A stretch of DNA of 64,000 nucleotides, taken from Mesorhizobium sp. Pch-S. Lineage in GTDB: Bacteria > Pseudomonadota > Alphaproteobacteria > Rhizobiales > Rhizobiaceae. The notes beneath the pieces are model-generated. The model was not told the DNA's origin, searched no databases, and saw nothing but the letters and a program-made list of their open reading frames with translations. Of the stretch, positions 42,459-54,454 are shown one piece after another (positions within the stretch are counted from its first letter, which is position 1; each line of letters opens with the position of its first letter). Both the position numbers and the translations under genes were made by a program. The stretch spans positions 3,178,501 to 3,242,500 of the forward strand of contig NZ_CP029562.1 of the NCBI RefSeq assembly GCF_004136315.1, in the 5' to 3' direction.

Positions 42459-43205
42459 TCAGGCCGCCTTTTCGGCGAGCACCATGTAGTTGACGTCCAT
42501 GTCCTTGGAACGCTGCCAGCGATCGGCGAGTGGATTGTAGATGACGCCGGAGCGATCGGTTATGGCGAGGCCCGCACCGCTCAGGGCGAGCTCCAGTTCT
42601 TCCGGCCGCACCAGCTTGCCGAATTTGTGCGTGCCGCGCGGCAGCCAGCGCAGTACGTATTCGGCACCGATGATGGCCAGCCCGAGCGCCTTCAGCGTGC
42701 GGTTGATAGTGGCCACGAACATGATGCCGCCCGGCTTCACCATCTCGCCGCACTTGCCGACGAACAAATTGATGTCGGCGACATGCTCGACGACTTCCAT
42801 GTTGAGCACGACGTCGAACTTCTCGCCGGCATCGGCGAGATCCTCGGCCGTGGTGGCCCGGTAGTCCACAGCCACGCCAGCTTCCGCCGCGTGCAGCCTG
42901 GCCACTTCGATGTTTGTCGTGGACGCGTCCGCCCCGACCACCTGGGCGCCCAGGCGTGCCATCGGCTCGCACAGCAGTCCGCCGCCGCAGCCAATATCGA
43001 GAATACGCAAGCCCTCGAAGGGTTTGGCGTCGCGGGCGTCGCGGCCGAAGCGGGCCGCGATCTGGTCGCGGATATAGGCCAGCCGCACAGGGTTGAACTT
43101 GTGCAGCGGACGGAATTTTCCGTTGGGGTTCCACCATTCGGCGGCAAGGGCTGAAAAGCGCTCGACTTCTCCGGCGTCGATCGTCGACCGTCGGGGCTCT
43201 GGCAT
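42459..43205 (-). CDS. ubiG: Ubiquinone biosynthesis O-methyltransferase UbiG
   Basis: 248 residues. The UbiG N-terminus ([30 protein letters not shown]) is followed by the SAM motif [20 protein letters not shown], acidic loop [36 protein letters not shown] and [20 protein letters not shown]. It carries out both O-methylations of ubiquinone synthesis. Length and motifs are normal. Convergent with the flavin reductase gene. Confidence 0.96.
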   Translation of the reverse strand: MPEPRRSTIDAGEVERFSALAAEWWNPNGKFRPLHKFNPVRLAYIRDQIAARFGRDARDAKPFEGLRILDIGCGGGLLCEPMARLGAQVVGADASTTNIEVARLHAAEAGVAVDYRATTAEDLADAGEKFDVVLNMEVVEHVADINLFVGKCGEMVKPGGIMFVATINRTLKALGLAIIGAEYVLRWLPRGTHKFGKLVRPEELELALSGAGLAITDRSGVIYNPLADRWQRSKDMDVNYMVLAEKAA

Positions 43206-43336
43206 GACTTTGTCTCCTTCGGGGGAAAGGAAGTCAGCAGAAGGGAGCCGATTGTCAAGGCGCGTTTTGTGCGCGCGTCATTCCGGCGCGACAAGGCGGC
43301 ATCACAAAGCCGTTGTTTTCCAAAGTCCTGCCACGC

Positions 43337-43747
43337 TCAAAGCGTTTCGGTGAGCGCCACCAAATTTCCCGTGTATTGTCTCCAGCCGGCATCGAGCAGT
43401 TGCAATGTCGGTTCAGGCACCAGTCCATCATGGGTCAAAACCAGGCGCACGAAGCCGGCGTGCTCGGCCAGGCTGAAAACGACGCGTCCGGCCGGGCTCT
43501 GTTCGGTACAATCGAACGACCAGACCATGCGGTGCGGAGGGACGATCTCCAGCACCTGAACCTCGGTCCAACCGCGCCAGCCGGCAGTCGCCTGGCCCGT
43601 GATGCGGAAGCGGTGCCCGACAACCGGCCTGAAATCGACTGCGAAGAACCATCGCGCGATCAGCTTTGGCTCGGTGAGGCAGGCCCATACCGTCGCAAGC
43701 GAGGCCCGGATGTCGCGCTCAAACGTCAGATCGATCGGCTTCAGCAT
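43337..43747 (-). CDS. SRPBCC (AHSA1-type) domain protein
   Basis: 136 residues: LTFERDIRASLATVWACLTE PKLIARWF at the start, VGHRFRITGQATAGWRGWTE, VLEIVPPHRMVWSFDCTE and the C-terminal helix TLQLLDAGWRQYTGNLVALT. This is the Aha1/START-like pocket fold usually encoded just after an ArsR regulator; the ligand is unknown. It overlaps the arsR-like gene by 29 bases, so it is translationally linked. A stand-alone role in stress or detoxification is possible. Confidence 0.9.
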   Translation of the reverse strand: MLKPIDLTFERDIRASLATVWACLTEPKLIARWFFAVDFRPVVGHRFRITGQATAGWRGWTEVQVLEIVPPHRMVWSFDCTEQSPAGRVVFSLAEHAGFVRLVLTHDGLVPEPTLQLLDAGWRQYTGNLVALTETL

Positions 43748-44066
43748 CGAGCTTCTCCGCCAGTTCGCCCAGCCCGTCGAGCTTTTCGTTCCAGAAGCCC
43801 GACAACTGCGCGGTCCAATCGGTAACGGTCATGAGTGGAGCAGGGTTCAACCGATAGAGGCGCTGACGTCCGGCTGCTCGGCGGCGTACCAGTCCCGCTC
43901 GGCTGAGCACCTGCAGGTGCAACGAAACATTTGCGAGTGTCCCACCGACTTCGGCAGTGAGTTCGGCGACGGAACGCTCACGATTTCCAATCCGCTCCAG
44001 CAGTCGCCGTCGTGTCGGATCGGCAATCGCCGCAAAGACATCGCCGTGGGTCGAGGTTCGTGGCAT
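43719..44066 (-). CDS. ArsR family transcriptional regulator
   Basis: 115 residues. The winged helix spans about 5-80: GDVFAAIADPTRRRLLERIG, NRERSVAELTAEVGGTLANV, SLHLQVLSRAGLVRRRAAGR. No metal-binding cysteines are present, so it is of the non-metal ArsR subgroup paired with SRPBCC proteins. The ATG at 44066 follows GAGAAA. A perfect 20-base palindrome sits 10 bases upstream, so it is very likely autorepressed. Confidence 0.92.
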   Translation of the reverse strand: MPRTSTHGDVFAAIADPTRRRLLERIGNRERSVAELTAEVGGTLANVSLHLQVLSRAGLVRRRAAGRQRLYRLNPAPLMTVTDWTAQLSGFWNEKLDGLGELAEKLDAEADRSDV

Positions 44067-44075
44067 CGTTTTCTC

Positions 44076-44095
44076 ATTCAAGTATAAACTTGAAT
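44076..44095. promoter_or_regulatory. ArsR operator, perfect 8+4+8 palindrome
   Basis: ATTCAAGT-ATAA-ACTTGAAT: two perfect 8-base arms around 4 bases. It lies 10 bases upstream of the arsR-like start, between it and the divergent VOC gene, so it can control both. Confidence 0.8.
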
Positions 44096-44171
44096 TTCAA
44101 TCTGCATCCGCGATACGATGACCGTCAAGCCGCGGATGGCTGGTGGGCGGGCAAATCAACAGGAGATCGCG

Positions 44172-44561
44172 ATGACGACCTTGAACGGAGTAGTTCCCTG
44201 TCTGACCATCGACGGCGCCAAAAAAGCCATCGAGTTCTACAAAGCAGCCTTTGGCGCCGAGGAGGTGAGCCGGCAAGATGCCGAGGACGGCAAGCGGCTG
44301 ATGCACGCCCATATCCGTGTCAACGGCTCGGATATCATGATGTGGGATCTTTTCCCCGAATTCGGCATGTCCGCCGACAAGCCGACCGGGGTGACGGTGC
44401 ATCTCGAGGTCGATGACGCGGACCGCTGGTGGTCGCGCGCCGTCGATGCAGGCGCCGCCGTGACGATGCCGCTGGACAATGTGTTCTGGGGCAGCCGCTA
44501 CGGCCAGCTGCGTGATCCGTTCGGGCATAGCTGGGCAATCGGCGGACCGCTGAAGGAGTAG
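44172..44561 (+). CDS. VOC family protein, PhnB-like glyoxalase fold
   Basis: 129 residues: VVPCLTIDGAKKAIEFYKAA FGAEEVSR, the hydrophobic MHAHIRVNGSDIMMWDLFPE, VTVHLEVDDADRWWSRAVDA and the final QLRDPFGHSWAIGGP. This is the PhnB/YybH-like vicinal oxygen chelate type, often linked to ArsR-SRPBCC pairs. Function unknown. The start follows AGGAGATCGCG. Divergent from the ArsR gene and sharing its operator. Confidence 0.88.
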   Translation: MTTLNGVVPCLTIDGAKKAIEFYKAAFGAEEVSRQDAEDGKRLMHAHIRVNGSDIMMWDLFPEFGMSADKPTGVTVHLEVDDADRWWSRAVDAGAAVTMPLDNVFWGSRYGQLRDPFGHSWAIGGPLKE

Positions 44562-44759
44562 TCCGCGGGCGAGCCTTCGGGGCAAGGAAAAGGAGCCAAA
44601 GCGCAAGAGACTTGCGCCACGCTGCCACATCGGTCGTGTGTGCCTTGCGAAGGCCTTGTGTTTTGGCTAAGGAAGCCGCGCATTTTTGCGTCCCGGCCAG
44701 CCGGGGCTTTCCTGTCCATCCTTGGCCATCAGGCCTGCATTCAAAGGCTTTCCGCTCCC

Positions 44760-46034
44760 ATGGCGCGCATCGTGATGAAGTTCGGCGGGACCTCCGTCGC
44801 CGACCTCGACCGCATCCACAATGTGGCGCGTCACGTCAAACGCGAGGTCGAGGCCGGCCATGAGGTTGCGGTCGTCGTCTCGGCGATGTCGGGCAAGACC
44901 AATGAGCTCGTCGGCTGGGTGCAGGGCATGCCCAAGGCAACCGGCGCCAACAGCCCGTTCTTCGACGCGCGCGAATATGATGCCATCGTGGCTTCCGGCG
45001 AACAGGTCACGTCTGGCCTGCTGGCTATCGCCCTGCAGTCGATGGGGATCAACGCACGGTCCTGGCATGGCTGGCAGATCCCGATCAAGACCGACGGCGC
45101 GCATGGCGCGGCGCGCATCACCGACATCGACGGCTCGTTCCTGATCCAGCGTTTCAAGGAAGGCCAGGTCGCGGTGATCGCCGGCTTCCAGGGCATCGCG
45201 CCGGACAACCGCATTTCGACGCTCGGACGTGGCGGTTCCGACACCAGCGCCGTGGCGATCGCGGCCGCCGTGAAGGCCGACCGTTGCGACATCTACACCG
45301 ATGTCGACGGCGTCTACACCACCGACCCGCGCATGGAGCCAAAGGCCAGGCGGCTCGATCGCATTTCCTTCGAGGAAATGCTGGAGATGGCCTCGCTCGG
45401 CTCGAAGGTGCTTCAGGTGCGCTCGGTGGAGCTCGCCATGGTACACAAGGTGCGCACTTTCGTGCGATCGTCCTTCGACGATCCCGATGCGCCCGGCATG
45501 GGGGATTTGATCAATCCGCCCGGAACGCTCATTTGCGACGAGGATGAAATCGTGGAACAGCAGGTCGTCACCGGAATTGCCTACGCCAAGGACGAAGCGC
45601 AGATCTCGCTGCGCCGCGTCGCCGACCGGCCGGGTGTGGCTGGTGGCATCTTCGGCCCGCTTGCCGAAGCCAACATCAACGTCGACATGATCGTCCAGAA
45701 CATTTCGGAAGACGGCAAGTCGACCGACATGACGTTCACCGTGCCGTCGGGTGATGTCGCCAAGGCCCTTGCCGTCCTGGACAAGGTCAAGCAGACCGTC
45801 GGCTTCGATGCCCTCCAGCATGACGAAGGCATGTCCAAGGTTTCCGTCATCGGCATCGGCATGAGAAGCCATGCGGGCGTCGCGGCGACTGCTTTCCGGG
45901 CACTTGCCGAAAAAAGCATCAATATCCGCGCGATCACCACGTCGGAGATCAAGATTTCGATCCTGATCGACGGTCCTTACACGGAACTGGCTGTTCGCAC
46001 TTTGCATTCCGTCTACGGTCTCGATAAGCAATAA
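44760..46034 (+). CDS. lysC: Aspartate kinase
   Basis: 424 residues. The kinase domain starts ARIVMKFGGTSVADLDRIHN, with VVVSAMSGKTNELVGW, FQGIAPDNRISTLGRGGSDT and CDIYTDVDGVYTTDPRM. Two C-terminal ACT domains (about 265-424) include ISLRRVADRPGVAGGIFGPL, AEANINVDMIVQNISEDGKS and RSHAGVAATAFRALAEKSIN. It makes aspartyl phosphate for lysine, threonine and methionine. The ACT pair predicts allosteric feedback. The ATG at 44760 is the family start; a 40-residue upstream extension is not conserved. Confidence 0.97.
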   Translation: MARIVMKFGGTSVADLDRIHNVARHVKREVEAGHEVAVVVSAMSGKTNELVGWVQGMPKATGANSPFFDAREYDAIVASGEQVTSGLLAIALQSMGINARSWHGWQIPIKTDGAHGAARITDIDGSFLIQRFKEGQVAVIAGFQGIAPDNRISTLGRGGSDTSAVAIAAAVKADRCDIYTDVDGVYTTDPRMEPKARRLDRISFEEMLEMASLGSKVLQVRSVELAMVHKVRTFVRSSFDDPDAPGMGDLINPPGTLICDEDEIVEQQVVTGIAYAKDEAQISLRRVADRPGVAGGIFGPLAEANINVDMIVQNISEDGKSTDMTFTVPSGDVAKALAVLDKVKQTVGFDALQHDEGMSKVSVIGIGMRSHAGVAATAFRALAEKSINIRAITTSEIKISILIDGPYTELAVRTLHSVYGLDKQ

Positions 46035-46059
46035 GGGACCCGAGTCGGTTTTTGCGTCG

Positions 46060-46087
46060 GGCCGGTGCGAAGGGAACCGCACCGGCC
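46060..46087 (+). other. Strong stem-loop after lysC
   Basis: GGCCGGTGCG - 8 bases - CGCACCGGCC: a perfect 10-bp stem between lysC and ptsP, about 25 bases after the lysC stop. It lacks a T-tract, so it may be a weak terminator or an RNA processing or stability element. Confidence 0.6.
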
Positions 46088-46110
46088 TAAACGCCTTTGG
46101 AGAAGCCGCG

Positions 46111-48381
46111 ATGCGTGAGACGGCCATCGGCCCGCGCGTTTTGTTGAAACGGCTCCGCGAGCTCATGCAAGAGCCGCTGGAACCGCAGGATCGGCTTGAC
46201 CGTATCGTGCGCGACATCGCCTCCAACATGGTGGCGGAAGTCTGCTCGCTCTACGTGTTGCGCGCCGATTCCGTGCTTGAGCTCTACGCCACCGAAGGTC
46301 TCAACAAGAACGCCGTGCACCTGGCGCAATTGCGTCTCGGTCAGGGCCTCGTCGGCACGATTGCCGCCAGTGCGCGCCCGCTCAATCTTTCCAATGCGCA
46401 AGAGCATCCCGCCTTCGCCTATCTGCCGGAGACGGGTGAAGAAATCTATCACGCCTTCCTCGGCGTGCCGGTGCTACGGGCGGGCCGCACGCTCGGCGTG
46501 CTCGTCGTGCAGAACCGCACCAAGCGTGTCTATCGCGAGGACGAGGTCGAGGCGCTGGAAACCACCGCGATGGTGATTGCCGAGATGGTCGCCACCGGTG
46601 ACCTTGCCCGGCTCTCACGACCCGGCATGGAGCTCGATCTAAGCCGCCCGGTCTCTTTCACCGGCGTCTCCTTCAACGAAGGTGTCGGGCTCGGGCATGT
46701 CGTGCTGCACGAACCGCGTATCGTCGTCACCAACCTGTTCAACGAGGACAGCGAGGAGGAAGTCCGGCGGCTCGAGGAGTCACTCGGTTCGCTCAGGCTT
46801 TCCATCGACGACATGCTGGAGCGGCGAGACGTCGCCTTCGAAGGCGAACACCGCGAGGTGTTGGAAGCCTACCGCATGTTCGCCAACGATCGTGGCTGGG
46901 TGCGCCGCCTGGAAGAGGCCATCCGCAACGGCCTGACGGCGGAAGCCGCAGTGGAAAAGGTGCAGTCGGACATGCGCGCCCGCATGATCCACATGACCGA
47001 TCCCTATCTGCGCGAGCGGATGAGCGACTTTGACGACCTCGCCAACCGGCTGCTGCGCCAGCTGATGGGGCGTGGACCTGAAGACGTCGCTGCTTCGCTG
47101 CCGAAGGATGCCATCATCGTCGCCCGCTCGATGGGGGCGGCCGAGTTGCTCGACTATCCGCGCGACAAGATGCGCGGGCTCGTGTTGGAAGAAGGCGCGG
47201 CGACCAGCCACGTCGTCATCGTCGCGCGCGCCATGGGCATCCCGGTCGCCGGCCAGGTCAAGGGCGCGGTTTCGATGTCGGAAAACGGCGATGCCATCAT
47301 CGTCGATGGCGATGAAGGCGCCATTCATCTGCGGCCGCAACAGGATCTCGAGGCGGCCTACGCCGAGAAGGTGCGCTTCCGTGCGCGACGGCAGGAGCTC
47401 TACCGGGAACTGCGCAAGAAACCGTCCGTCACCCGTGACGGTGTGCAGGTGGACCTTTTGATGAATGCCGGCCTGGCCGTCGACCTGCCGCAACTGACCG
47501 AATCGGGCGCCGCAGGCATCGGCCTGTTCCGCACCGAGCTGCAATTCATGGTGGCGGCGACCTTCCCGCGCGCCGAGGCGCAGGAAAAGCTCTACCGCGA
47601 TGTGCTGGAGGCCGCGCGCGGCAAGCCTGTCACCTTCCGCACCATCGACATCGGCGGCGACAAGGTGCTGCCCTACTTCAAGAATGCCACGCAGGAAGAG
47701 AACCCGGCACTTGGCTGGCGGGCGATCCGCCTGACCCTCGACCGGCCCGGCCTGCTGCGGACGCAGATCCGTGCGCTGCTCAAGGCCGCCGGCGGGCGCG
47801 AATTGAAGCTCATGCTGCCGATGGTGACGGAGCTTGGCGAGATCGCGCAGGCGCGCGAGATCATCGAACGTGAAGTGAGGCATCTGTCGCGCTTCGCCCA
47901 CCATCTGCCGACCAGCCTGAAACTGGGCGCGATGCTGGAGGTGCCGTCGCTGCTGTTCCAGCTCGACGAACTGATGAAGGCGGTCGATTTCGTCTCGGTC
48001 GGCTCCAATGACCTGTTCCAGTTCGTGATGGCGGTGGACCGTGGCAACACGCAGCTGGCGGATCGTTTCGATCCGGTGTCGATCCCGTTCCTGCGCGTGC
48101 TGAAGCAGATCGCCGATGCTGGCCATCGCAACAATACACCGGTGACACTTTGCGGCGAACTTGCCGGCAAGCCGATTTCGGCCATGGCCCTGATCGGCCT
48201 TGGCTTCCGCTCCATCTCGATGTCGCCAGCGGCGATCGGTCCGGTCAAGGCGATGCTGACCGACCTGCCGCTTGAAGAGCTGGAAGCCTTTTTCGCCGAC
48301 AACCTCAACCAGCCTGCCACGGGCATGCCGATCCGCGCGCTGCTGCAGGCCTTCGCGGATGACCGCGGCATTCCTTTGTAA
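46111..48381 (+). CDS. ptsP: Phosphoenolpyruvate-protein phosphotransferase PtsP (EI-Ntr)
   Basis: 756 residues. A GAF domain (about 20-165: [40 protein letters not shown]) is followed by the enzyme I domains. The phosphorylated His lies in [20 protein letters not shown], and the PEP-binding barrel has [45 protein letters not shown] and [13 protein letters not shown]. It starts the nitrogen PTS relay to NPr and EIIA-Ntr; the GAF part likely senses glutamine. It is upstream of prfA-prmC, 17 bases before prfA. Confidence 0.96.
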   Translation: MRETAIGPRVLLKRLRELMQEPLEPQDRLDRIVRDIASNMVAEVCSLYVLRADSVLELYATEGLNKNAVHLAQLRLGQGLVGTIAASARPLNLSNAQEHPAFAYLPETGEEIYHAFLGVPVLRAGRTLGVLVVQNRTKRVYREDEVEALETTAMVIAEMVATGDLARLSRPGMELDLSRPVSFTGVSFNEGVGLGHVVLHEPRIVVTNLFNEDSEEEVRRLEESLGSLRLSIDDMLERRDVAFEGEHREVLEAYRMFANDRGWVRRLEEAIRNGLTAEAAVEKVQSDMRARMIHMTDPYLRERMSDFDDLANRLLRQLMGRGPEDVAASLPKDAIIVARSMGAAELLDYPRDKMRGLVLEEGAATSHVVIVARAMGIPVAGQVKGAVSMSENGDAIIVDGDEGAIHLRPQQDLEAAYAEKVRFRARRQELYRELRKKPSVTRDGVQVDLLMNAGLAVDLPQLTESGAAGIGLFRTELQFMVAATFPRAEAQEKLYRDVLEAARGKPVTFRTIDIGGDKVLPYFKNATQEENPALGWRAIRLTLDRPGLLRTQIRALLKAAGGRELKLMLPMVTELGEIAQAREIIEREVRHLSRFAHHLPTSLKLGAMLEVPSLLFQLDELMKAVDFVSVGSNDLFQFVMAVDRGNTQLADRFDPVSIPFLRVLKQIADAGHRNNTPVTLCGELAGKPISAMALIGLGFRSISMSPAAIGPVKAMLTDLPLEELEAFFADNLNQPATGMPIRALLQAFADDRGIPL

Positions 48382-48398
48382 GAAGCCTTCGATACCCC

Positions 48399-49475
48399 AT
48401 GATCAATCTGCCCCGCGACCGCATGGACCAAGTCGTCAAGCGTTTCGATATGCTCGAAGCGCAGATGGCGGCCGGGCCGGCACCTGATGCCTATGTGAAG
48501 ATGGCGGCCGAATATGCCGACATGCAGGAATTGGTCGCCAAAATCCGGGAGCTGCGTGCCGCCGAGCGCGAGCAGGACGATCTCGAGGCGATGCTCGGCG
48601 ACAAGGGCACAGACTCCGAGATGCGTGCGCTGGCCGAGGCCGACCTGCCGGAGGTGGAAAGCCGCATCGAGGTGCTGCAGCAGGAAATCCAGATATTGCT
48701 CCTGCCCAAGGACGCTGCCGACGAGCGCAACGCCATCCTGGAAATCCGTGCCGGCACCGGCGGCGACGAGGCTGCCCTGTTCGCTGGCGATCTGTTTCGG
48801 ATGTATGAGCGCTACTCGGCTTCGAAAGGCTGGCGGTTCGAGGTTGTTTCAGCCAGCGATGGCGAAGTCGGCGGGTTCAAGGAAATCATCGCTTCGGTTT
48901 CCGGCAGAGGCGTCTTCGCGCATATGAAATTCGAATCCGGCGTGCATCGCGTGCAGCGCGTGCCGGCAACGGAAGCGCAGGGGCGCATCCACACCTCGGC
49001 GGCGACGGTGGCCGTGCTGCCGGAAGCCGAGGAAGTCGATATCGAGATCAAGGCGGAAGACATCCGCATCGATACGATGCGTGCGTCTGGTTCCGGTGGC
49101 CAGCACGTCAACACCACCGACTCCGCCGTGCGCATCACCCATCTGCCCACCGGCATCATGGTGGTGCAGGCGGAGAAGTCGCAACACCAGAACAGGGCGC
49201 GCGCCATGCAGATCCTGCGTGCGCGGCTCTACGACCTCGAGCGCAGCCGCGCCGATGAGGAGCGTTCGGAATCGCGCAAGTCGCAGGTTGGCTCCGGCGA
49301 CCGCTCCGAGCGCATCCGCACCTATAATTTCCCGCAGGGGCGTCTGACCGACCATCGCATCAATCTCACGCTCTACAAGCTCGACCGGGTGATGGAAGGA
49401 GAACTGGACGAGGTGGTCGACGCGCTGATCGCCGACCATCAGTCCAGGCTTCTGGCGGAGATGAAGGAAGGGTGA
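48399..49475 (+). CDS. prfA: Peptide chain release factor 1
   Basis: 358 residues. The stop-recognition tripeptide PAT is in [20 protein letters not shown], and the catalytic GGQ is in [21 protein letters not shown]-terminal domain [20 protein letters not shown] and the C-terminal [20 protein letters not shown] are typical. RF1 ends translation at UAA and UAG. It is followed 4 bases later by prmC, whose product methylates the GGQ glutamine. Confidence 0.98.
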   Translation: MINLPRDRMDQVVKRFDMLEAQMAAGPAPDAYVKMAAEYADMQELVAKIRELRAAEREQDDLEAMLGDKGTDSEMRALAEADLPEVESRIEVLQQEIQILLLPKDAADERNAILEIRAGTGGDEAALFAGDLFRMYERYSASKGWRFEVVSASDGEVGGFKEIIASVSGRGVFAHMKFESGVHRVQRVPATEAQGRIHTSAATVAVLPEAEEVDIEIKAEDIRIDTMRASGSGGQHVNTTDSAVRITHLPTGIMVVQAEKSQHQNRARAMQILRARLYDLERSRADEERSESRKSQVGSGDRSERIRTYNFPQGRLTDHRINLTLYKLDRVMEGELDEVVDALIADHQSRLLAEMKEG

Positions 49476-49479
49476 GGCC

Positions 49480-50352
49480 GTGACGGGCACGACCCTCGCC
49501 GAGCTGTTGCTTTCCGCACGCAGGCGTCTCGCGGAGGCCGGCATAGAAGGTGCGATGTTCGACGCGAGGCTTCTGGTCGAAGACCTGACCGGCACGACAC
49601 GTACCGAGGTGATTACGGATCCCGGCCGTGTCATCGACACCGATACGCTGTCAGCGGTTGATATTGCTCTGGCCCGCAGGATTTCCGGCGAACCGGTACA
49701 CCGCATTCTCGGCTACCGTGAATTTCACGGGCTCCGGCTTGGGCTTTCGCCTGAAACCCTGGAACCGCGTCCCGATACCGAGACGCTGGTGGAAGCGGTG
49801 CTACCGTTGCTCGCCGAGATCGGTGAACGCAAAGGGAGGTGCCATGTCCTGGACCTCGGCACGGGAACCGGTGCCATTGCGCTGGCGCTGCTCGCGGCGA
49901 CGCCCCAGGCTCGCGCCGTGGGCGTGGACATTTCCGAAGATGCGCTGACCACTGCAGCCCGCAATGCTCGTGATCTCGGCCTATCGGAGCGGTTCAGCGC
50001 CGTCAGATCCGACTGGTTCGAAGCAATTTCGGGTCGATTTGATGTAATCGTCTCCAACCCTCCCTATATATCTAGCGCTGAGATCGGAACGCTGCAGAAG
50101 GAGGTGCGCAATTTCGATCCACTGCGGGCACTTGATGGCGGTGCCGATGGGCTCGACGCCTATCGGACAATTGCCGCAGAAAGCGCCAGGCATTTGGAAG
50201 CCGACGGCCTCGTCGCCGTTGAGATCGGCAGCAGCCAGAAGGCGGATGTGACCGATATTTTCCTGGATGCAGGATTCCTCATGAAAACAGCGTTGCGCGA
50301 TCTTGCCGGAAACGATCGCGTTCTACTGTTCACAGGTGGCGGAAAAGCTTGA
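49480..50352 (+). CDS. prmC: Release factor glutamine methyltransferase PrmC
   Basis: 290 residues. The N-terminal helical domain ([40 protein letters not shown]) is followed by [20 protein letters not shown], the SAM motif [20 protein letters not shown], and the catalytic NPPY in [18 protein letters not shown]. It methylates the Gln of the GGQ loop of RF1/RF2. The start is GTG 49480, 4 bases after prfA; the two are co-transcribed. Confidence 0.96.
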   Translation: MTGTTLAELLLSARRRLAEAGIEGAMFDARLLVEDLTGTTRTEVITDPGRVIDTDTLSAVDIALARRISGEPVHRILGYREFHGLRLGLSPETLEPRPDTETLVEAVLPLLAEIGERKGRCHVLDLGTGTGAIALALLAATPQARAVGVDISEDALTTAARNARDLGLSERFSAVRSDWFEAISGRFDVIVSNPPYISSAEIGTLQKEVRNFDPLRALDGGADGLDAYRTIAAESARHLEADGLVAVEIGSSQKADVTDIFLDAGFLMKTALRDLAGNDRVLLFTGGGKA

Positions 50353-50649
50353 AGGCGCGGCGAAAAACCGCTTGGCAAGGCTAAGGAATGCGGCTAGGGT
50401 CGAATTACCGGATGAGACGAAGCAGGCAGTGCTCTTAGCGATTCGGTTCCTTTGAAATAGCTGCCTTCTTGCGAAACGACGCTCAAGCTTCGTGCGGGAA
50501 TCGTCCGGAAAGTGATGTAACCGGAACAGGATGATACGTGGCGCCAACGCAATCGATGCGGGCGAGCACCGGTGAAACAGCGAAACGGCAGGCTGCATGA
50601 GCGCCGCCGTATGCGAAGATTTTCAAGTTTTTGAAGCGAAGAGACCCTT
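50353..50649 (+). other. 297-bp gap before the DUF4167 gene
   Basis: No gene, RNA or repeat element was recognised. It probably holds the promoter of the DUF4167 gene. No consensus promoter was clear enough to mark. Confidence 0.4.
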
Positions 50650-51534
50650 ATGAGGCCACAACAGCAGAATAGACGCATGCGCGGTCGCAACAATGGCGGC
50701 GGCGGCAATAATAATAATAATAACAACAACAACCGCAAAGGGCCGAACCCGCTCAATCGCAACTACGAGAGCAACGGTCCGGATGTGAAAATCCGCGGTT
50801 CGGCCCAGCAGATCGCCGAGAAGTACGCGACTCTCGCCCGTGATGCGATGAGCTCGGGTGACCGCGTGATGGCTGAGAACTATCTCCAGCACGCCGAGCA
50901 CTACAATCGCATCATTGCAGCCGCTCAGGCGCAGATGCCGATCCAGAATTTCCAGCAGAATCGCGACGATTTCGACGATGAACTCGATGAGGAGCGCGAG
51001 GAATTCGACAACAGCGGAAATGCAGGCGAAGGCCAGCAGCCTGCCAATCACGGTTCCGGCCCACAGCCAGTGATCGAAGGCACGCCCGCCGAGGTGGCGC
51101 TCAACTCCGAGGGTGGCCGCGACAACAATGGCCGCGAAGGCGGCTACCGCGACAACAACCGGGACAATGGCAACCGCCACCAGCGGGATCGCCGCCACAA
51201 CAATGGCTACGGCCAGAATGGCCAGCGCGGAGACCGTGGTCCGCGAGGAGAAAACGGCAACAGGCGTGAAGAAGCGCAGCCTCAGGCTGCCGCTCCGGTA
51301 GAGGCGGCTCCGGTCGTCGCGACTGAAGAGCCGACGCCGGTGACCGTTGCCGAACCGGCGCCGCAGTTCGAAAGCTTCAATCCGGCGCAGCTTGCCGCCC
51401 ATGCCGAAGCGCGCGAGGCGGAGACTGAAGCGGTCGCGCCGCGCAAGACCACCCGGCGCCCACGCAAGCCGAAGGCGGAGGCTGTGGAGGCAGCGCCTGC
51501 CGATACCGCTGAAACGGCCGGCGCCGATAGCTGA
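50650..51534 (+). CDS. DUF4167 family protein, Asn- and Arg-rich
   Basis: 294 residues of very biased composition. The conserved DUF4167 core (about 30-100) has RNYESNGPDVKIRGSAQQIA, EKYATLARDAMSSGDRVMAE and NYLQHAEHYNRIIAAAQAQM. Around it lie low-complexity parts: a 9-Asn tract at residues 20-28, an acidic stretch (DDFDDELDEEREEFD), an Asn/Arg/Gly segment (NNRDNGNRHQRDRRHNN), an Ala/Pro region and a basic tail (RKTTRRPRKPK). The composition suggests nucleic-acid binding, possibly RNA, but this is inferred. Usual rhizobial neighbour of prmC and clpB. Confidence 0.88.
   Translation: MRPQQQNRRMRGRNNGGGGNNNNNNNNNRKGPNPLNRNYESNGPDVKIRGSAQQIAEKYATLARDAMSSGDRVMAENYLQHAEHYNRIIAAAQAQMPIQNFQQNRDDFDDELDEEREEFDNSGNAGEGQQPANHGSGPQPVIEGTPAEVALNSEGGRDNNGREGGYRDNNRDNGNRHQRDRRHNNGYGQNGQRGDRGPRGENGNRREEAQPQAAAPVEAAPVVATEEPTPVTVAEPAPQFESFNPAQLAAHAEAREAETEAVAPRKTTRRPRKPKAEAVEAAPADTAETAGADS
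50707..50733 (+). repeat. Trinucleotide repeat encoding nine Asn
   Basis: (AAT)5(AAC)4 in the DUF4167 gene, giving nine consecutive Asn codons. Unit gain or loss stays in frame, so the tract length may vary between strains. Confidence 0.9.
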
Positions 51535-51558
51535 GCATAGGCCCTTTTCGAGATCGCG

Positions 51559-51590
51559 AACGGCGGAGAGAAATCTCCGCCGTTTTTGTT
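51559..51590 (+). terminator. Intrinsic terminator of the DUF4167 gene
   Basis: AACGGCGGAGA (51559-51569), loop GAAA, TCTCCGCCGTT (51574-51584), then TTTGTT. An 11-bp perfect stem with a U-rich tail about 25 bases after the stop. Confidence 0.92.
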
Positions 51591-51647
51591 TGGCTGGGCT
51601 ATAGTCCCGCCTCGGATAAATATCTGCCTTGATCGGCATCAATGCGT

Positions 51648-51676
51648 CTTGAGAGACAAGGGCTTACGTCCCATAT
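51648..51676 (+). promoter_or_regulatory. RpoH-type heat-shock promoter of clpB
   Basis: CTTGAG (51648-51653), 17 bases, CCATAT (51671-51676). The heat-shock sigma consensus is CTTGAA with CCATNT about 15-17 bases on, so this matches well. It is about 90 bases upstream of the clpB start, as expected for a chaperone gene. Confidence 0.68.
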
Positions 51677-51768
51677 CACGGCTGAACAGGGCCCGGCTCA
51701 ACAGAGCGGGTCCGTCACCAAGGCTGATCCGGTGCCGCAAAGCGGGCCGGTGACGGAAGGAGACAATG

Positions 51769-54375
<2,607 letters not shown>

Positions 54376-54399
54376 CAGCAGTCGTCAATCGACGTTTTT

Positions 54400-54435
54400 G
54401 AAAGCGCGCCTCTTCAGGTGAAGGGGCGCGCTTTC
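54400..54435. other. Long stem-loop between clpB and the DMT gene
   Basis: GAAAGCGCGCC-T-CTTC, loop AGGT, GAAG-G-GGCGCGCTTTC: about 16 paired bases, one wobble. It lies between two convergent genes, 25 bases after the clpB stop, and is likely a terminator for one or both, although neither side has a long T-tract. Confidence 0.7.
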
Positions 54436-54454
54436 TCGTATCCAGAGTCAGGTT

